DNA of 64,000 nucleotides from Sabethes cyaneus (taxonomy: Eukaryota > Arthropoda > Insecta > Diptera > Culicidae), in NCBI RefSeq assembly GCF_943734655.1, contig NC_071354.1:140464142-140528141 (forward strand), in the 5' to 3' direction. Shown here in pieces: positions 46,490 through 58,101 of the stretch. The translations under genes were made by a program, and so were the position numbers. The notes under the pieces were generated by a model. It did not search any database. It worked only from the letters and a program-made list of their open reading frames with translations, and was not told the origin of the DNA. How positions within the stretch are numbered: position 1 is the first letter of the stretch; each line of letters opens with the position of its first letter.

Positions 46490-47780
46490 ATTGTTTGATG
46501 TTTTTTCAGGTAGGTAAACATAGTCGTTGCGATGTGCGTTCTGAATGATAGCTATAGTATTTCCAGTGTCACTTCCAAATCTTTCACTTGCTCGACCTTG
46601 CTGAGTTCGATACTGTATCAAATCGGACTGTATTTTTCGTAAGACGGTAAGCAATGACGCAACATTTTTTCACGTTTAATAACAATTGTTTTCTCACACC
46701 AATCGGGTAATAGTTTGAACAGATTTTGGAGTTCCATACAATCTCCAATTTGACAAAATGCGTAGTATATTTTCAAATCGTCGGCAAAGAACTGTTGTCC
46801 GCCATGATCAAGGATCAGTGCTATATCGTATACGAATGCGAAGAACAACGAAAGCCCCAGGTTCCTATCTTGCGGTTCACCTGATTGGTTAGTAAAATGA
46901 GGCTAATGGGTGATTCCTAATTCGTACATAGAGCTGCCCCTTTATGCTAAAGATATCCATTTGCAGTCCTGCAAAAGGGCTCAAGTTGCGGCAATCAAGT
47001 TGCGGCAATCAAGTTGCGGCAATCAAGTTGCGGCAATCAAGTTGCAGTTAAATGCGCTTGAAAAGTGTTGCACAACCATGTTGTGCTTTCCAGCAACTGA
47101 GGTAGCATTAGCATCATTGAGGAACATAGTCAAAGGAAGCTCTTGGTGTTAACAAAACTCCAGGAATTATTAGGATTCCGACGCAGATTTTGTTGAGCAC
47201 GACGAACATGTAGTGTAGAGGAATCTGTTGTAATGGCAATACTTATTAATGGCAATAGTAAAACGGCGCTTTGAAATCGGTCCGTGCCGTCTAGTGAATG
47301 CTCGGAGTGCCTTCGCTCTAGCTCTTTTTAGGTACGTGGTTCGCTTACGTGGAGACCGACGAGAATGTACAGCGGAATTTATACATTCGGCTATCCCCTG
47401 GTCGTAGAAAGTCACGGCTTCATTAACATCCGTAAAGTACGCAAAAGCTCACGTAACAACGTAGTTAAATTTGGCTGATCAACGAACAAACAGCCCAACT
47501 CAGAGACACGACAATCAGAGCAGCAATCTTCGTTCATAAAGACAAGCTATAGATTGCGGGAGTGATGATTGCATATACCATTTATTTGTCTAAGGCCTAG
47601 AAAGGCAATACCTTCGAGCAACATGAGGCTACCAGAAGTGAAAGACGTCTCAAGCGAATCAGCAATAGCATACTTGCGCCAACAACCATAGCCCGAAATC
47701 TGCCGAAAAATACGCGCGAATACTAGATGAGACACTATCTTCTTCCGAGCAACTAAGTGCTTCAAACCTCGAAGACGACT
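46490..47780 (-). pseudogene. Decayed CR1 retrotransposon, copy B
   Basis: From 47,765 downward the minus strand reads MLLEGIAFLGLRQINGICN (endonuclease), YDQGIAECINSAVHSRR, RARAKALRAFTRRHGPISKR, then after a deleted stretch ILDHGGQQFFADDLKIYY and ELQNLFKLLPDWCEKTI. These are colinear with the CR1 ORF2 at 18,107. The FADD box survives, but the frame is broken and the palm N-terminal part is missing, replaced around 46,981 by a 14-bp tandem repeat. Confidence 0.85.
46981..47047. repeat. 14-bp tandem repeat, about 4.7 copies
   Basis: TCAAGTTGCGGCAA is repeated four times without change and then partly (TCAAGTTGCAG). It sits within CR1 copy B where that sequence corresponds to a single TTGCAGTTAAA; replication slippage is likely. 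Confidence 0.95.
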
Positions 47781-47789
47781 GGGGCAGAA

Positions 47790-49520
47790 TACGCTCGGCC
47801 ATCGGAGAGGTTGCTACCGCGGTACTAGGTGAAGGGCCCCGGAGTATACAAAATTATTGGTTTGATGGGGAATGCCAACAAGTGGGGGAAATAACAAAAA
47901 ATACTTAGAAAAATTATCTGAGCACTCCACTACCACTAGGATGAACTTGACCAAAGGAACCACTTGACTGCGATCTCGAGGAGTAAAAAGAACAGCTATT
48001 CCGAGCCAACGACAGGCGCAAATTTAACGAGAAGGTGAACTATACTCGTAAACGCTACACACTGAAACCTGACATGTGTAGGGACGAGGGAAGGAATTTA
48101 ATCACAAACGAACGTGAGGTGATAGACCAGTGGGAGCAGTTCTTCTATAAACACCGAAGTTGTACAAGGAGGCAAAACGGAAGTTAACCTAGGAGTACTC
48201 ATGAAAGATAGTATCAGGCGGCACGCCTGATTTCTAAGAAATTAAACGAGAAATCAGGTCGCTGGAAACCAACAAAGCCGCTGGTAAGGACCGCGAATTG
48301 GCATAGCTTTATAAATATGACAGAAAAAGCTACCGGATGGAATGGAAGGAGTGGTTTATCCCATCTACAAAAAGGATGACCGGCTCGACTAATGCAACTA
48401 TCGCGGTATAACGCTGGTAAAAGCTGCCTGTAGCCGATAACACAGCGTTTCGCAGGGAATTACCAGGTCGGCTTCAAAGGGACTCGCGCACCAGCTGGCC
48501 AGATTTTTACCATCCGACAGAACTTGCAGAAATACCGGGATTACAACATGCCTAGGCATCACATCTTTATTGATTTCAAAGCAGCATACGATACAGTCGA
48601 TCAAGACTAGCAGATAATGCACGAACACGGTTTTCCGGATAAACGGTCGCGACTAATCAAAGCTACATTGGATAGAGTAATGTGTTTCGTGGGGGCATCT
48701 CGGGGGCACTCTCGAGTATCTTCGAAACGCGGTGAGGGTTGAAACAAGGTGACAACTTATCCTGTACGCTGTTCATGGGGCAACGGGCATCGAAACGACA
48801 GGCATGATTTTCACCAAAGGTATCCAATTCCTAGGCTTCGCAGATGACTTTGATGTCATAGCCAGGAACTTTGCGACGACGGAGGCATTCTATGAGTTCG
48901 TGTATTTGGGATCGCTGATGACCGTGGGCAACAATAGTAAGGACATCTAGCGGCGTATTCGAGCGGGAAATCAGACCTACTTTGCCCTTTGCAAAACGCT
49001 ACGATCAAGAAGCAAACCGCCGTACGAAGCTGACAATGTACAAATTCCTTATTAGACCAGCAGGTCTTTATGGATTTAAGCCGTGACGCTGTTTATGGAG
49101 AACATACGCGCCCTTGCCGTGTTCGTGCGGTAGGTACTACGGACGATATTTGACTGAGTACAAACTGAAAGCGGAGAGTGGCGGAGACGTATGAATCACG
49201 AGCTACAGGCACTGCTTGGAGCGATCCCGTCTGGCGAAGGTCGATAATCTTGAGCCGGACATGTCGTTAGGATGCCGGAAAACAATGTGACAAAAACAAT
49301 TCCCTTCAACAACCCCACTGGCACCATGAACAGGGTGCTCAACGTGACAGGTGGCTCGACCAGGTCCAAAATGATTTGCAACTTTTGAGACGACTGGGAC
49401 TGGGCGACGAGTGGCCCAAGATCGAGTTGAATGGAGACGACTGCTTGAAACAGCACGAGACACTCCGGCTCCAGGTTGCTGACAACGACCTTCAATGACA
49501 ACTATCCGCTAACCATCAAC
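47790..49520 (+). pseudogene. Decayed RTE-clade retrotransposon
   Basis: In order on the plus strand: LEDDWGRIRSAIGEVATAVL and NYWFDGECQ (linker), GFKGTRAPAGQIFTIRQNLQ, HHIFIDFKAAYDTVDQ, FADDFDVIARNFATTEAF (catalytic box intact), FVYLGSLMTVGNNSKD, and MNHELQALLG. Many frameshifts. Most of the endonuclease is missing. It abuts the antisense CR1 copy B. Confidence 0.87.
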
Positions 49521-49919
49521 GGCGCAAAAAATATAAACAACTGTTGTGCGTAGAAGATGGATATGGCGGAAAGTTACAGCATCTCAAGAGATTCTGTACT
49601 TACGAAACACCTTACTTACGACCTTGGGAACAATTTTTCTCGATTTTTCAAATAACTACCAAAACACAAACACAGGCACACTCGTACAGAACATTAACAA
49701 TAACTTCTAGATAAAAACTACCTCCTTTCTTTGTTCTCACATCTCAGATTTTCGTTATTCACAGAATTCCATTAGTCTTTCTTTGTTTCCTTTATTCCCT
49801 TATAAGGGGATTACCCATCGCGCAAAACGAAAACAAGTGTTTTCCTCGTCGCATCGTGGTGGCTGATAAATCAAAGTAAGGCTTAGGTGCTACATTCCGT
49901 TATCGAAACTTGACCTTCT

Positions 49920-50085
49920 GTTTTTATAGGACAGACTTCGCAGCTAGCTGTTAGAGCACAGGACAATTGCAGGGTCAGTTGCTACGATCCTATTGACTCC
50001 AGAGCCTCTCCCAGTCGAGATTCAAACATACGACGACTGGCTTATTAGGCCAGCATCATACCTCGTCATGGAGATTGCACGGCCA
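49920..50085 (-). repeat. tRNA-derived SINE fragment
   Basis: The minus strand reads GACGAGGTATGATGCTGGCC, then ATGTTTGAATCTCGACTGGG, GTCAATAGGATCGTAGCAAC and GCTCTAACAGCTAGCTGCGA. This matches the SINE bodies at 4738 and 9416 with more divergence. No clear target duplication. Confidence 0.75.
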
Positions 50086-50154
50086 TACTTCTACAACGTC
50101 GACTCGACTAAATTTTCAAGTAACGAAGGTTGATTAGCCATTTAATTTGTGTAC

Positions 50155-50465
50155 TTAATGGAACCAGCTCGGTGTCAATTACAACGCGCTCTTGAAACAG
50201 AACGAAACCATCACTGGGAAAAGCTGTCGAATATGGTTAATGCGATTGAGTCGAGCACTGCGCGAAAAGCGGTCACAATACGAGCAGAGGCATAAAAAAA
50301 TAATTTTACAGCATGACAACGCGTTGCAACGCTCGGCAACGTGTGGAAAACCCGTTAAATTAAAACTCAAAATACCGCACCCGATGTATTCCTCAGATAT
50401 TGCGTCGTCAGAATATTACTCTTTTTATAAAGATAGTCTTTCCAACAGACGAAGTAAATCGTAGA
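50155..50465 (+). pseudogene. Decayed mariner transposase fragment
   Basis: The best frame (from 50,192) reads NETITGKSCRIWLMRLSRAL, EKRSQYEQRHKKIILQHDNA and later PHPMYSSDIASSEYYSF. In mariner transposases HDN and SPD.APSDY hold the second and third catalytic Asp. Here the segment between is frameshifted, and SPD has become SSD. N-terminal DNA-binding part is absent. It lies in the eIF5B intron. Confidence 0.85.
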
Positions 50466-51655
50466 AGTATGAAATGAAACAAAGGTGTTAATGGTATCTC
50501 CAGGGCGAGACAAGGCGTGAATGGCATAGATTGGGCAGAGTAATTGAAGCAACACTTATAGATTCGTATTTCACTCTTGTTTCCAAGCTGGAAACACGAA
50601 GCAGTGGGAGCCAATCCTAACGGATTTGAAATTTTGCTTCCATGCCCTGTGATTCGCAGATATTGGGAAACCTTTGAAGCGGTCTTTATAACCTTTATAC
50701 ATGCGACACTTGTCTAGATTCTATCATCACTGGCAGAGCTAAGTTATTTGATCTCGGTCGTTAGTTGAGAACAACAAAAATTGCTGTCTAACAATGAAAA
50801 GCCAATACGTTTATAGTAGCGGAATCCAGAGATAATGTCTTTTACATCCCTAGTTTTGTATCGAAAAAATGTTTAAGCAAAACTGCTAAAAACAGATGCG
50901 AATTATTAGCAAAAACTGTACCATTGCAATCCTTATGAAGATATCTTTCTTCTGAAATTGTATGTAAAAATTGTATCCAACCCAACAGCATTCTGAGATA
51001 TCTTGACAAGGATCTTTTCTCGAAAAATCTCCCTTGTGCGCGATGTAACAAGCAATGAAGTTACTTCGCAGCATGCAATACATTTCACTAAACGTACCAT
51101 GGTCAGCACAACTCCCTCAGTCACATCTTCGAGCCTTTAACGACGGAGATGACTTTGACTTCTTGAATTCAACTTGTCAAAGGCAGCTTTTAAACATAGA
51201 ATTAAAAAAATTGTCGAATATAGGTTATATATTCAGTTGGTACGATTTTTTCGAAGACAACGTAAATATATAGGTAGATAAAAAAATTTTATGAATAATT
51301 CTTGAAATAGCTGCCGAAATGATGCGGCAAAAGTGGTGTAAATTTGGACCTTTCGCATGAACCATCTCAACCGTAATAGTGGCCAGCTTTTACATGAAAC
51401 TTTTAACCCTCTCTATCCCAAGGTGATTTATAATTTACTATACAGTTTACATAACAATAATTCAACTACGTTCTGATATAGAAATATCAATATTTAAACA
51501 CCTTAAAAATTTGATGATTTTAGTATCGAAAATCATGGATCAGCTGTGCTATCATGGGACAGAGATGGTAAAAAAGTAAATGGCAGACACCAATTCGTTG
51601 ATCGAAATAAAAATCCCAACGCGGTATAGAAAAAATCACCATCTAAAAAACTTAC
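50466..51655. other. eIF5B intron DNA, no exon recognised
   Basis: Lies directly after the exon 4 donor. Short minus-strand frames (50,842-51,124) do not resemble the missing C-terminal part of eIF5B. Confidence 0.5.
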
Positions 51656-54600
51656 CGGAATTTTAGAAGTTCTCAAAAACTCGAGCAGCGCCTCCAATGA
51701 TCCCAGTGTTGATGCCTGAACGTAAACTCCACGTTCACTTAACTTAATACTGCTGAGAACGGATTTCAAATCACGTGCCACAATATCTCTGCAAGCAAAG
51801 TGAAAACATTAGTACAAATGCATACATAAATCAAAACGCTGTGACTGCATACTTAAATATTTCAATTTCATCTGGTTTCTGAGCTATTTGCAAATTAAGG
51901 CCCGCAATTGCCTTCTCCAGCTCTTTGGCGGCAATCTTCACGCCTTGGGCTGCCCATACCTCCTTGTGCTCAACGTAAGCGTTCTTTACGCGCAGCTCCT
52001 TCATCGGTTGGGGCATCAAAAGGGCTTTTATTTGAGTAACGATTGGACCTTCCGTGCCGGCTAGAATCATACTATCGCCCTCGCGTAGCTTGCCATTGAT
52101 CAGGATGGCATCGATAGTAGTTCCTAAGCCGGGAATAGCCTTCACTTCGAGTACGGTTGCTTGGAGGTCTTCACTAAACATGAGACGTTTAGCCAGCTGT
52201 TTCTGGCAGAATTGCACAATTAGAAACAGAAGGTTTCCCATACCTTCGCCAGTAATAGCACTGGTTGGGACCAAAGAAATATATGTATTGGGATCTGGAT
52301 TTTCGTAGTACAAAGCAGCATTCAGGCTCTGTTCGGCAAACTGAACAATTACTTCATTTGTGCGCTGTTGGAACTCATTTTGAGTGTTTGGGGCTTGAGC
52401 TTTGATGATATCTCGAATATCCTTACGATTCATAGTATTCCAATCGTACAAACGATCGATTTTATTCAAAGCCACCACAAATGGAGTTCGTTTGGACTTC
52501 AACAAATTAATAGATTCTATAGTTTGTGGTTCTAAACCATGCATAATATCTACCACCAGAATAGCAATATCACAAAGAGAGGAACCACGACTACGAAGAT
52601 TGCTAAATGACTCGTGACCGGGCGTATCTATGATGAGGAGTCCGGGCAATTTAAACGTCGTATCGCCATACCCTTTTACAAACTTTGTTTGCTCCTTTAT
52701 GTTGTCTATAGGGACATTGGTAGCTCCAATTTGCTGTGTTATACCGCCAGCTTCCGCATCCTGAACATTAGTGCGGCGAAGTTTATCAAGAATTTTAGTT
52801 TTTCCAGTATCTACGTGGCCAAGAACGCACACTACAGCCGCACGCAAATTTTCCAAAGAACGTTTCTTTTCTGCATCCTGAGTTCTCTTGGCGATTCTAT
52901 CTAAAGCACGCTGACGCATCCTTTCTGTCTCCGGCCGTGAATCTTCTTCCGATTCGTTCTCACTATCCGTTCCTTCTTCTCCAGAATCATCCTCTTCACT
53001 CTCACTATCGTCGTCATCTTCATCTGAGTCTAGCTGCTCCGATTTTTGCCTGCCAATGGTCTTCTGCTTTCCTTCTTTGCCGTCCTTTTCGGGTTCCTCC
53101 TCTTCTTCTTCTTCACTGTCAGAAGCATCCCACGAATCCTTAACTTCATCAATCTTAGCCTTTTCGGCTTCGATCTTTTCCATATCCATTCTTTGTTGTT
53201 CTTCTACCGTGGGACTCGGTTCTTTAGATTCATCTTCCTTGTTGGCATCATCCTTCTTCTTCGGACGGATCCTAGTTCCTAAACGTACTTTTTTCTCAAC
53301 TCCTGCTTCTGGTATTTCCACACCTTGCGCCTTTAAAGCATCCAACATAGCTTGTGCTCGCATGCGATCTTGCTTTTGTTTAGCAGTCAACAGTTTGCCT
53401 TCTGCTTTCAATCGTTCTTTGCGTTCCTTCTCTTTTTGCTTTTTGCGCTCTTTCTTTTCCTGTTCCAGGCGCAATTGCTCTTGATGATAACGCTCTGCTT
53501 CTTCAGCTAATCTTATTTTTTCCTCTTCTTCACGTTTTTGTCTCTCCTCCTCCTCTCGAATAGCCTTTAACCTTTCCTGCATTAAAGCCAAAGCTGCTTT
53601 GTTCGGACCCTTCTTTTTCTTCTCGCTCTCTTTGCCAGCAGTTTCTGCCGATTTGTTATCTTCTATCTGCGCCGTAGTAGCAGTTTTATCTTCTACTGTT
53701 TCTGCAGGCTTGTCAGCCTCTTCCTTTTTGCCTTTCTTTTTCTTCTTTTTACCATCTCCTGGAGCTGCTTCATCTGCTTGACTGGCCGGAATGGGAGTTG
53801 ATTCCTTCGATTCCTTAGCGACAGCATTGCCCGGTGTAGTTTCTGCCTCTTGTTGTTTGGCAATCTGCGTTTCTTTCTTCTGGCGCTCCTTCTTTTCTTT
53901 ACGCTTTTCGGCAGCAGTTTTAATGTGGATCTCACCATCTGGTTTCTCTTCTGTGACATCGGGAGTCTCTTCCTTCTTTTTCTTTTCTTTCTTATCTTTT
54001 TTCTTTTCCTTTTCCGGTTCCTTCGCGTCTGCTGCGACTGCAGTTTCTTCAACGGTACCAGCTGGTTTTACTCCAGAATACTCCATTTCCAATTCGGCCA
54101 GCATTTTCTCTATGTCCTCATCGTCACTATCTCCGCCCTTCTTCTTTTTACCTTTCTTGCTTTTCTTGCCGGACTTTTGCGTAGAATCATCGTTTTCTTC
54201 CTTAGTCTAAAAATATAAGAAAATATGAGTATATTATTAAAATTCTTTTATAACGGTAGTTTTTACAACGCCTAAAAAGTTGTGTAGCGTTTTTCTTTAC
54301 TCAACCTGGGGGTCTGTGGATCGAACTAAGCTATAATTGGAGTTAATTATAACAGTATTCGAGCCCACTTCTCCTCCCAGGCCCTAGGGATGGTCATATT
54401 AGTAACTTTTACGCACATAATTGTTATAATGTAATAGTTAGTCTGTGGTAATAACTTAAAAATTCTTGCTAGACGAAACGTCGATTTGTCATTAAATATA
54501 TGTTTTTGAATAAAACATGTCATTAAAATCTTAAAAACTTAATATGCCGGAAGAAGGGATTTTAGTAAAAGCTAAAATTGGTTACTTTAGACAGCAATAA

Positions 54601-55842
54601 ATAATATAATATTTCACGCACAACTTGCGACAAATTTAATGCAACATCACAATAAAAAAAAATTATTAAAAAAACGATTTTTTTTAAATTTTATTCATGT
54701 TTAATAAAAACACTAAAATTTTAGTTATCGAAAATCTTAGCGTCGACGAGATAGGTTTAAGTGTGCACAGAAATATTATCACAAATTAGGAGAAAAATAG
54801 TACTTTTTCCAAACGCACTTTATATTTTATGAAAAAGCTGTTCAGAAAACAAAAAAATATATGATTCAAGTAATTTAAGATCAATAAAATAAATTATAGC
54901 ACTTGTTTTCTTTTCAATCCAATTGTCAAGAAGAGTACGTTTATAAATTTTACACTAATTCGAGTCTTTCGATTCGAGCATTCAGAAAATTGCTCCGTAC
55001 ATATTGCGACATTTGCCCCTATTTAGACTACCCCGATTTACACGATTATCACAGTCGAATCTCGCACACGATTTCGCTCAAGGAAAATGACGTGAAAAAG
55101 AAGGAAAAAAAGTCAAACTCATATTTAAGTTGATTAAATTAAAAGCCACTCTAGTGTCAGATTAACAGTGCAAAATGCGGTATGTTGCATTAAACGATTA
55201 TCACAGAAGTCTGTATAGTCATAAAACGGACAATACCTGTTTTTTGTTAGTTTTAACCTTGCCCTTCTTGAACACCTCATCTTCTCCATCATCATTATCA
55301 TTTCGGTCACCCTGAGGCTCTTCGTCCTCGTCATCATCCTCTGCCATCAGCAGAGAAAATCCAACAGGACCACCTCCTCCGGAGGCTTTGCTTTTCTTCT
55401 TGCTTTTCGACTTTTTGCCAGCATCTTCGTCAGGTTCTTGGCCAGCCTCACCATCCTCTTCAACTTCTCCAGTTTTCTCAGCCTTTTTTCCTTTCTTCTT
55501 ACTTTCGTCTTTCTGTTTGGTTCCGACGGTCAACTTTTTAACCTCTTCGGTTACCAGTTCCATCCCGTCATCGGCATCATCCTGATCACTATCAAGCTTT
55601 TTCATCTTTTTGTCCTTTTTCTTTTTATCATTCTTCCGGTTTTCCACTTCTGTTTCAGTCAAACTATTTTGCCTCATCTCGATATCCGAACTGAAATATT
55701 AAACAATTGCACAATCACAGTCAATCCAGCTTTCTAACCTCCTAAAACTCAAAATACTCCGAAGAGCAACAACTCACCCGTCCTCGCCGGTACCGGCAGC
55801 CACGGCGGAGGAGTCCTTTTTGCTTTTCTTCGCTTTACCCAT
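51656..55842 (-). CDS. eIF5B: Translation initiation factor eIF5B, exons 1-4 (3' part missing)
   Basis: eIF5B is the cytosolic GTPase that joins the 60S subunit to the 48S initiation complex. Minus-strand exons: 1, 55,842-55,778 (ATG, MGKAKKSKKDSS); 2, 55,690-55,237; 3, 54,206-51,853; 4, 51,788-51,656. Introns are GT-AG and the lengths sum to 1002 codons in frame. Residues 1 to about 620 are the usual Lys/Glu-rich, low-complexity N terminus. The G domain follows: GHVDTGKT from about 636, GGITQQIGAT, DTPGHES from about 700, NKID from about 754. Domain II and the start of domain III (LGSLEALLEF) end at exon 4. About 220-250 C-terminal residues (rest of domain III and domain IV) are not found in the window. 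Confidence 0.97.
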
Positions 55843-57287
55843 CGTGGGTTGATTGGTTGACTCGGTCTAGCAAACGCGGACCACTTCCAATCGTAAAAGT
55901 GAAGGTAACAATTGCTGCTTGAAGAACTCAGCTTGAAACACCGGAAATCTTGTAAAGAAACCCGAGAGAATAGATTCACGGTAAACCAAAAGAGAAGATA
56001 CTCGTACAGCAAATCGAAATTTTTTCAACCACGCGAACTTTTACACTGCGACGACCCGTAACGGAAGCGAAATTATCCTCGTAAGCAGAACTCTAATGTG
56101 CCACACATACAAAAAAATCTTTTTGTAGCTGCGAGCAAAATACCAATTAGCCAAATAACGATTAAGGTACGCGAAAAATGTGTTTTTACCGTTTTTACAA
56201 AATGCCACACTCCGCGACGGACGAATTGAAAAAAGTGTCACAAAATTGACATTTCGAGCTGACGAAAACACTCGCTGACAACAGCAGATTTTGACAGTTG
56301 ACAACAGTAGAGTAATCCGCTGTTTTACCGTTCTTGTCGTTTTTGCGTTGAGATCAAGGGGTTTCCAACAGCAATGATTACTACGCACCTTTGAAAAAAG
56401 GGAAAAAAGTTACTTTTGATTACTAAAGTCTTTACTGTTTACCCCTGATTACTATAGCACAGAGAACAGATTAACAGGCTCGAAGGAAGTAATCGATTTT
56501 TTGTGTGTAAAATCTGTTGGTAGCGCCCTCCAGAAATAGTTTGCCAAACGCATCAAAAAATATGCATGTACCTTTATCAATATTTCTTTGTGCTGGAGTT
56601 ACATAGCAGGGGTTTGAAACGAACGTCAAATGCATATGATTGCAGTGTAACCGTTTTTTCTGACGTTTCGGTCCGAGTGACGGCTAACGCTTTATTCAAT
56701 GGAAATTCTAATTGCCGGCGAACTAGTTGAAGGATGCTCTCTTCACTCCTACATGAGAAAGAGATAGCATGATTACATACCCTTGTTACATAGCAGCGAT
56801 GGCAGCGACATCAAGATTTAGGCTGTGAACCATTTCGCGAAACTTTTAACTTTTTGGTTAAAATTTGACAGTTTGATGGTTTTCCGAAAATAACCCCGCT
56901 TACGAAAATTTCGGATGCCTGGCAGAAATCGAACAGAATCAATATGGCACCCGTGGCACTGACAGATTTGACATTTCGAACCGGTTCGCTTTTCTTTATT
57001 TTTTTTTTGTCGTTTTCGCCTTTTTCGCTCTGCTGACTTTTGTGTGCTGTTGTCATCTTCATAAACGGTACAAGTACAACACGCGTTGTGTTTAGTTGGT
57101 GAACGAAAAAGGTTGTAATTATTGAAAAGCTTTATAATTAAATGAAGATTAAATAGTGTATTTATTCTTTTGTTTCGTTTGCTACGCGTTACGATTAGGT
57201 TAAAGTCTGTCGAATTGAACAGTCCAGTCGAGCAGTCGTCTAAAGTTTGAGTATAAAGTGATATGTTCAACATTAATAATGTTGACT
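55843..57287. promoter_or_regulatory. Upstream region of eIF5B (5' UTR/promoter presumed), no gene seen
   Basis: The first 200-400 bp upstream of the eIF5B ATG should hold its 5' UTR and promoter. I see no TATA box at a convincing place. TGACATTT/TGACAGTT words repeat at 56,245-56,310 and 56,870-56,975. Short frames on the minus strand (56,041-56,388 and 56,811-57,273) have no recognisable domain. Limits of any transcript are not visible. Confidence 0.35.
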
Positions 57288-57358
57288 TGGGGCATAGGGT
57301 ACTCGAACATATAGCTCTCGATTACCGGCCAGGTGTATTACCGTTATAACCACGCCGG
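57288..57358 (-). repeat. tRNA-like SINE head or tRNA pseudogene
   Basis: On the minus strand an A-box-like TGGTTATAACGG and a B-box-like TGTTCGAGTACC are 33 nt apart, with a tRNA-like total length of about 71 nt. The acceptor stem halves do not pair well, so it is not called as a functional tRNA gene. Confidence 0.5.
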
Positions 57359-57436
57359 TTTTTAGTATTGTTTGTGTAACATGCTAAACTCTGAGGAAAA
57401 AAGGTCGATTAGATTTTATCCAAATATTTATTTATC

Positions 57437-57640
57437 ACTAGCTGACCTGACAAACTTCGTATTGCCACAAATTAAACTGTGTTGTACATACATCGTGAAT
57501 CTCGGATGACCTTTGTCACAATCTCGAACATTCCCCGGGCCCAAAACCCCCTACATGCAAATTTTCACGCCGATCGGTTCAACAGTTTTCGATTCTATAA
57601 GGAACATACAGACAAATCCCTTTTTATTGGTATAGTTGGT
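57437..57640 (+). repeat. Short copy of the G/C-tract repeat family
   Basis: It starts CTAGCTGACCTGACAAACTT, continues ATCTCGGATGACCTTTGTCA and jumps directly to CCCCCTACATGCAAATTTTC, then CGCCGATCGGTTCAACAG and a CAGACAAATCC tail. It has both ends of the 12,172 copy but lacks all internal units, showing the natural limits of the family. Confidence 0.88.
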
Positions 57641-57715
57641 ACCAACTGATATCTTAGACCTGATCTCTAGAATCTAAAGTAGAGTGCATTGCATTTGTAT
57701 TGGATAGAGCACTAG

Positions 57716-57901
57716 TTTGTAAGTCACGTCGAGTGCCACTTTGCTCACCTGGTCTACTTTTAACAGGACCGTTAAAAAGTGACTCAACCGTCAGCAGATG
57801 AGTTAGCTTGCTTTATTTTGGTGATCCATTGAGCCGCTATGCTGCCCGTTTTCTCCACACTCCACAGTGGCTGAGTCGAGTTACTCGTCGTGACTTACAA
57901 A
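57716..57901. mobile_element. MITE with TTTGTAAGTCACG ends
   Basis: Left TTTGTAAGTCACGTCGAGT and right (other strand) TTTGTAAGTCACGACGAGT agree at 18 of 19 positions. Non-coding, 186 bp. Lies just upstream of the transposase ORF; I do not regard it as that element's own terminal repeat, but cannot exclude it. Confidence 0.82.
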
Positions 57902-58101
57902 ATAGAGCCCATAATCTTTCTTAAAGAATGGATCACTTAAACACAATTTTAATTTAATTTTAATGATTCTATAAGCTATTTCGGCTGGCTGATCGATTGT
58001 GGGATACCAAACTACATAGTATAGTTTTAGACATTATCTTAATGCGTTTTCTTTTTTTCAGCAAAATTACAGTTTTATTGGTCAAAGTGGTAGGTGGAAA
58101 T

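Noticed and set aside
1..51655. C-terminal exons of eIF5B
   Set aside because: I looked for minus-strand coding of the domain III/IV segments that normally follow LEFLRTSKIP and found none; most likely outside the window.
52054..54218. Several plus-strand open frames of 60-142 codons opposite eIF5B
   Set aside because: They are antisense shadows of the Lys/Glu-rich eIF5B coding sequence (giving Ser/Phe/Leu-rich frames).
54290..54400. SINE in eIF5B intron 2
   Set aside because: Only a loose B-box-like word (GGGCTCGAATAC on the minus strand) is present; no A box or target duplication.
57288..57358. Functional tRNA gene
   Set aside because: A- and B-box-like words exist, but acceptor stem halves do not pair; better explained as SINE head or pseudogene.
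57709..57716. CACTAG at 57,710 as the 5' end of the CACTA element
   Set aside because: Six bases alone are weak evidence, and no matching inverted end can be seen because the element runs out of the window.
57997..58101. N-terminal extension of the CACTA transposase
   Set aside because: Begins with TTG and crosses a strong splice-acceptor-like TTCTTTTTTTCAG; MSRSTLYRR at 58,102 has better start context and looks like the usual family N terminus.
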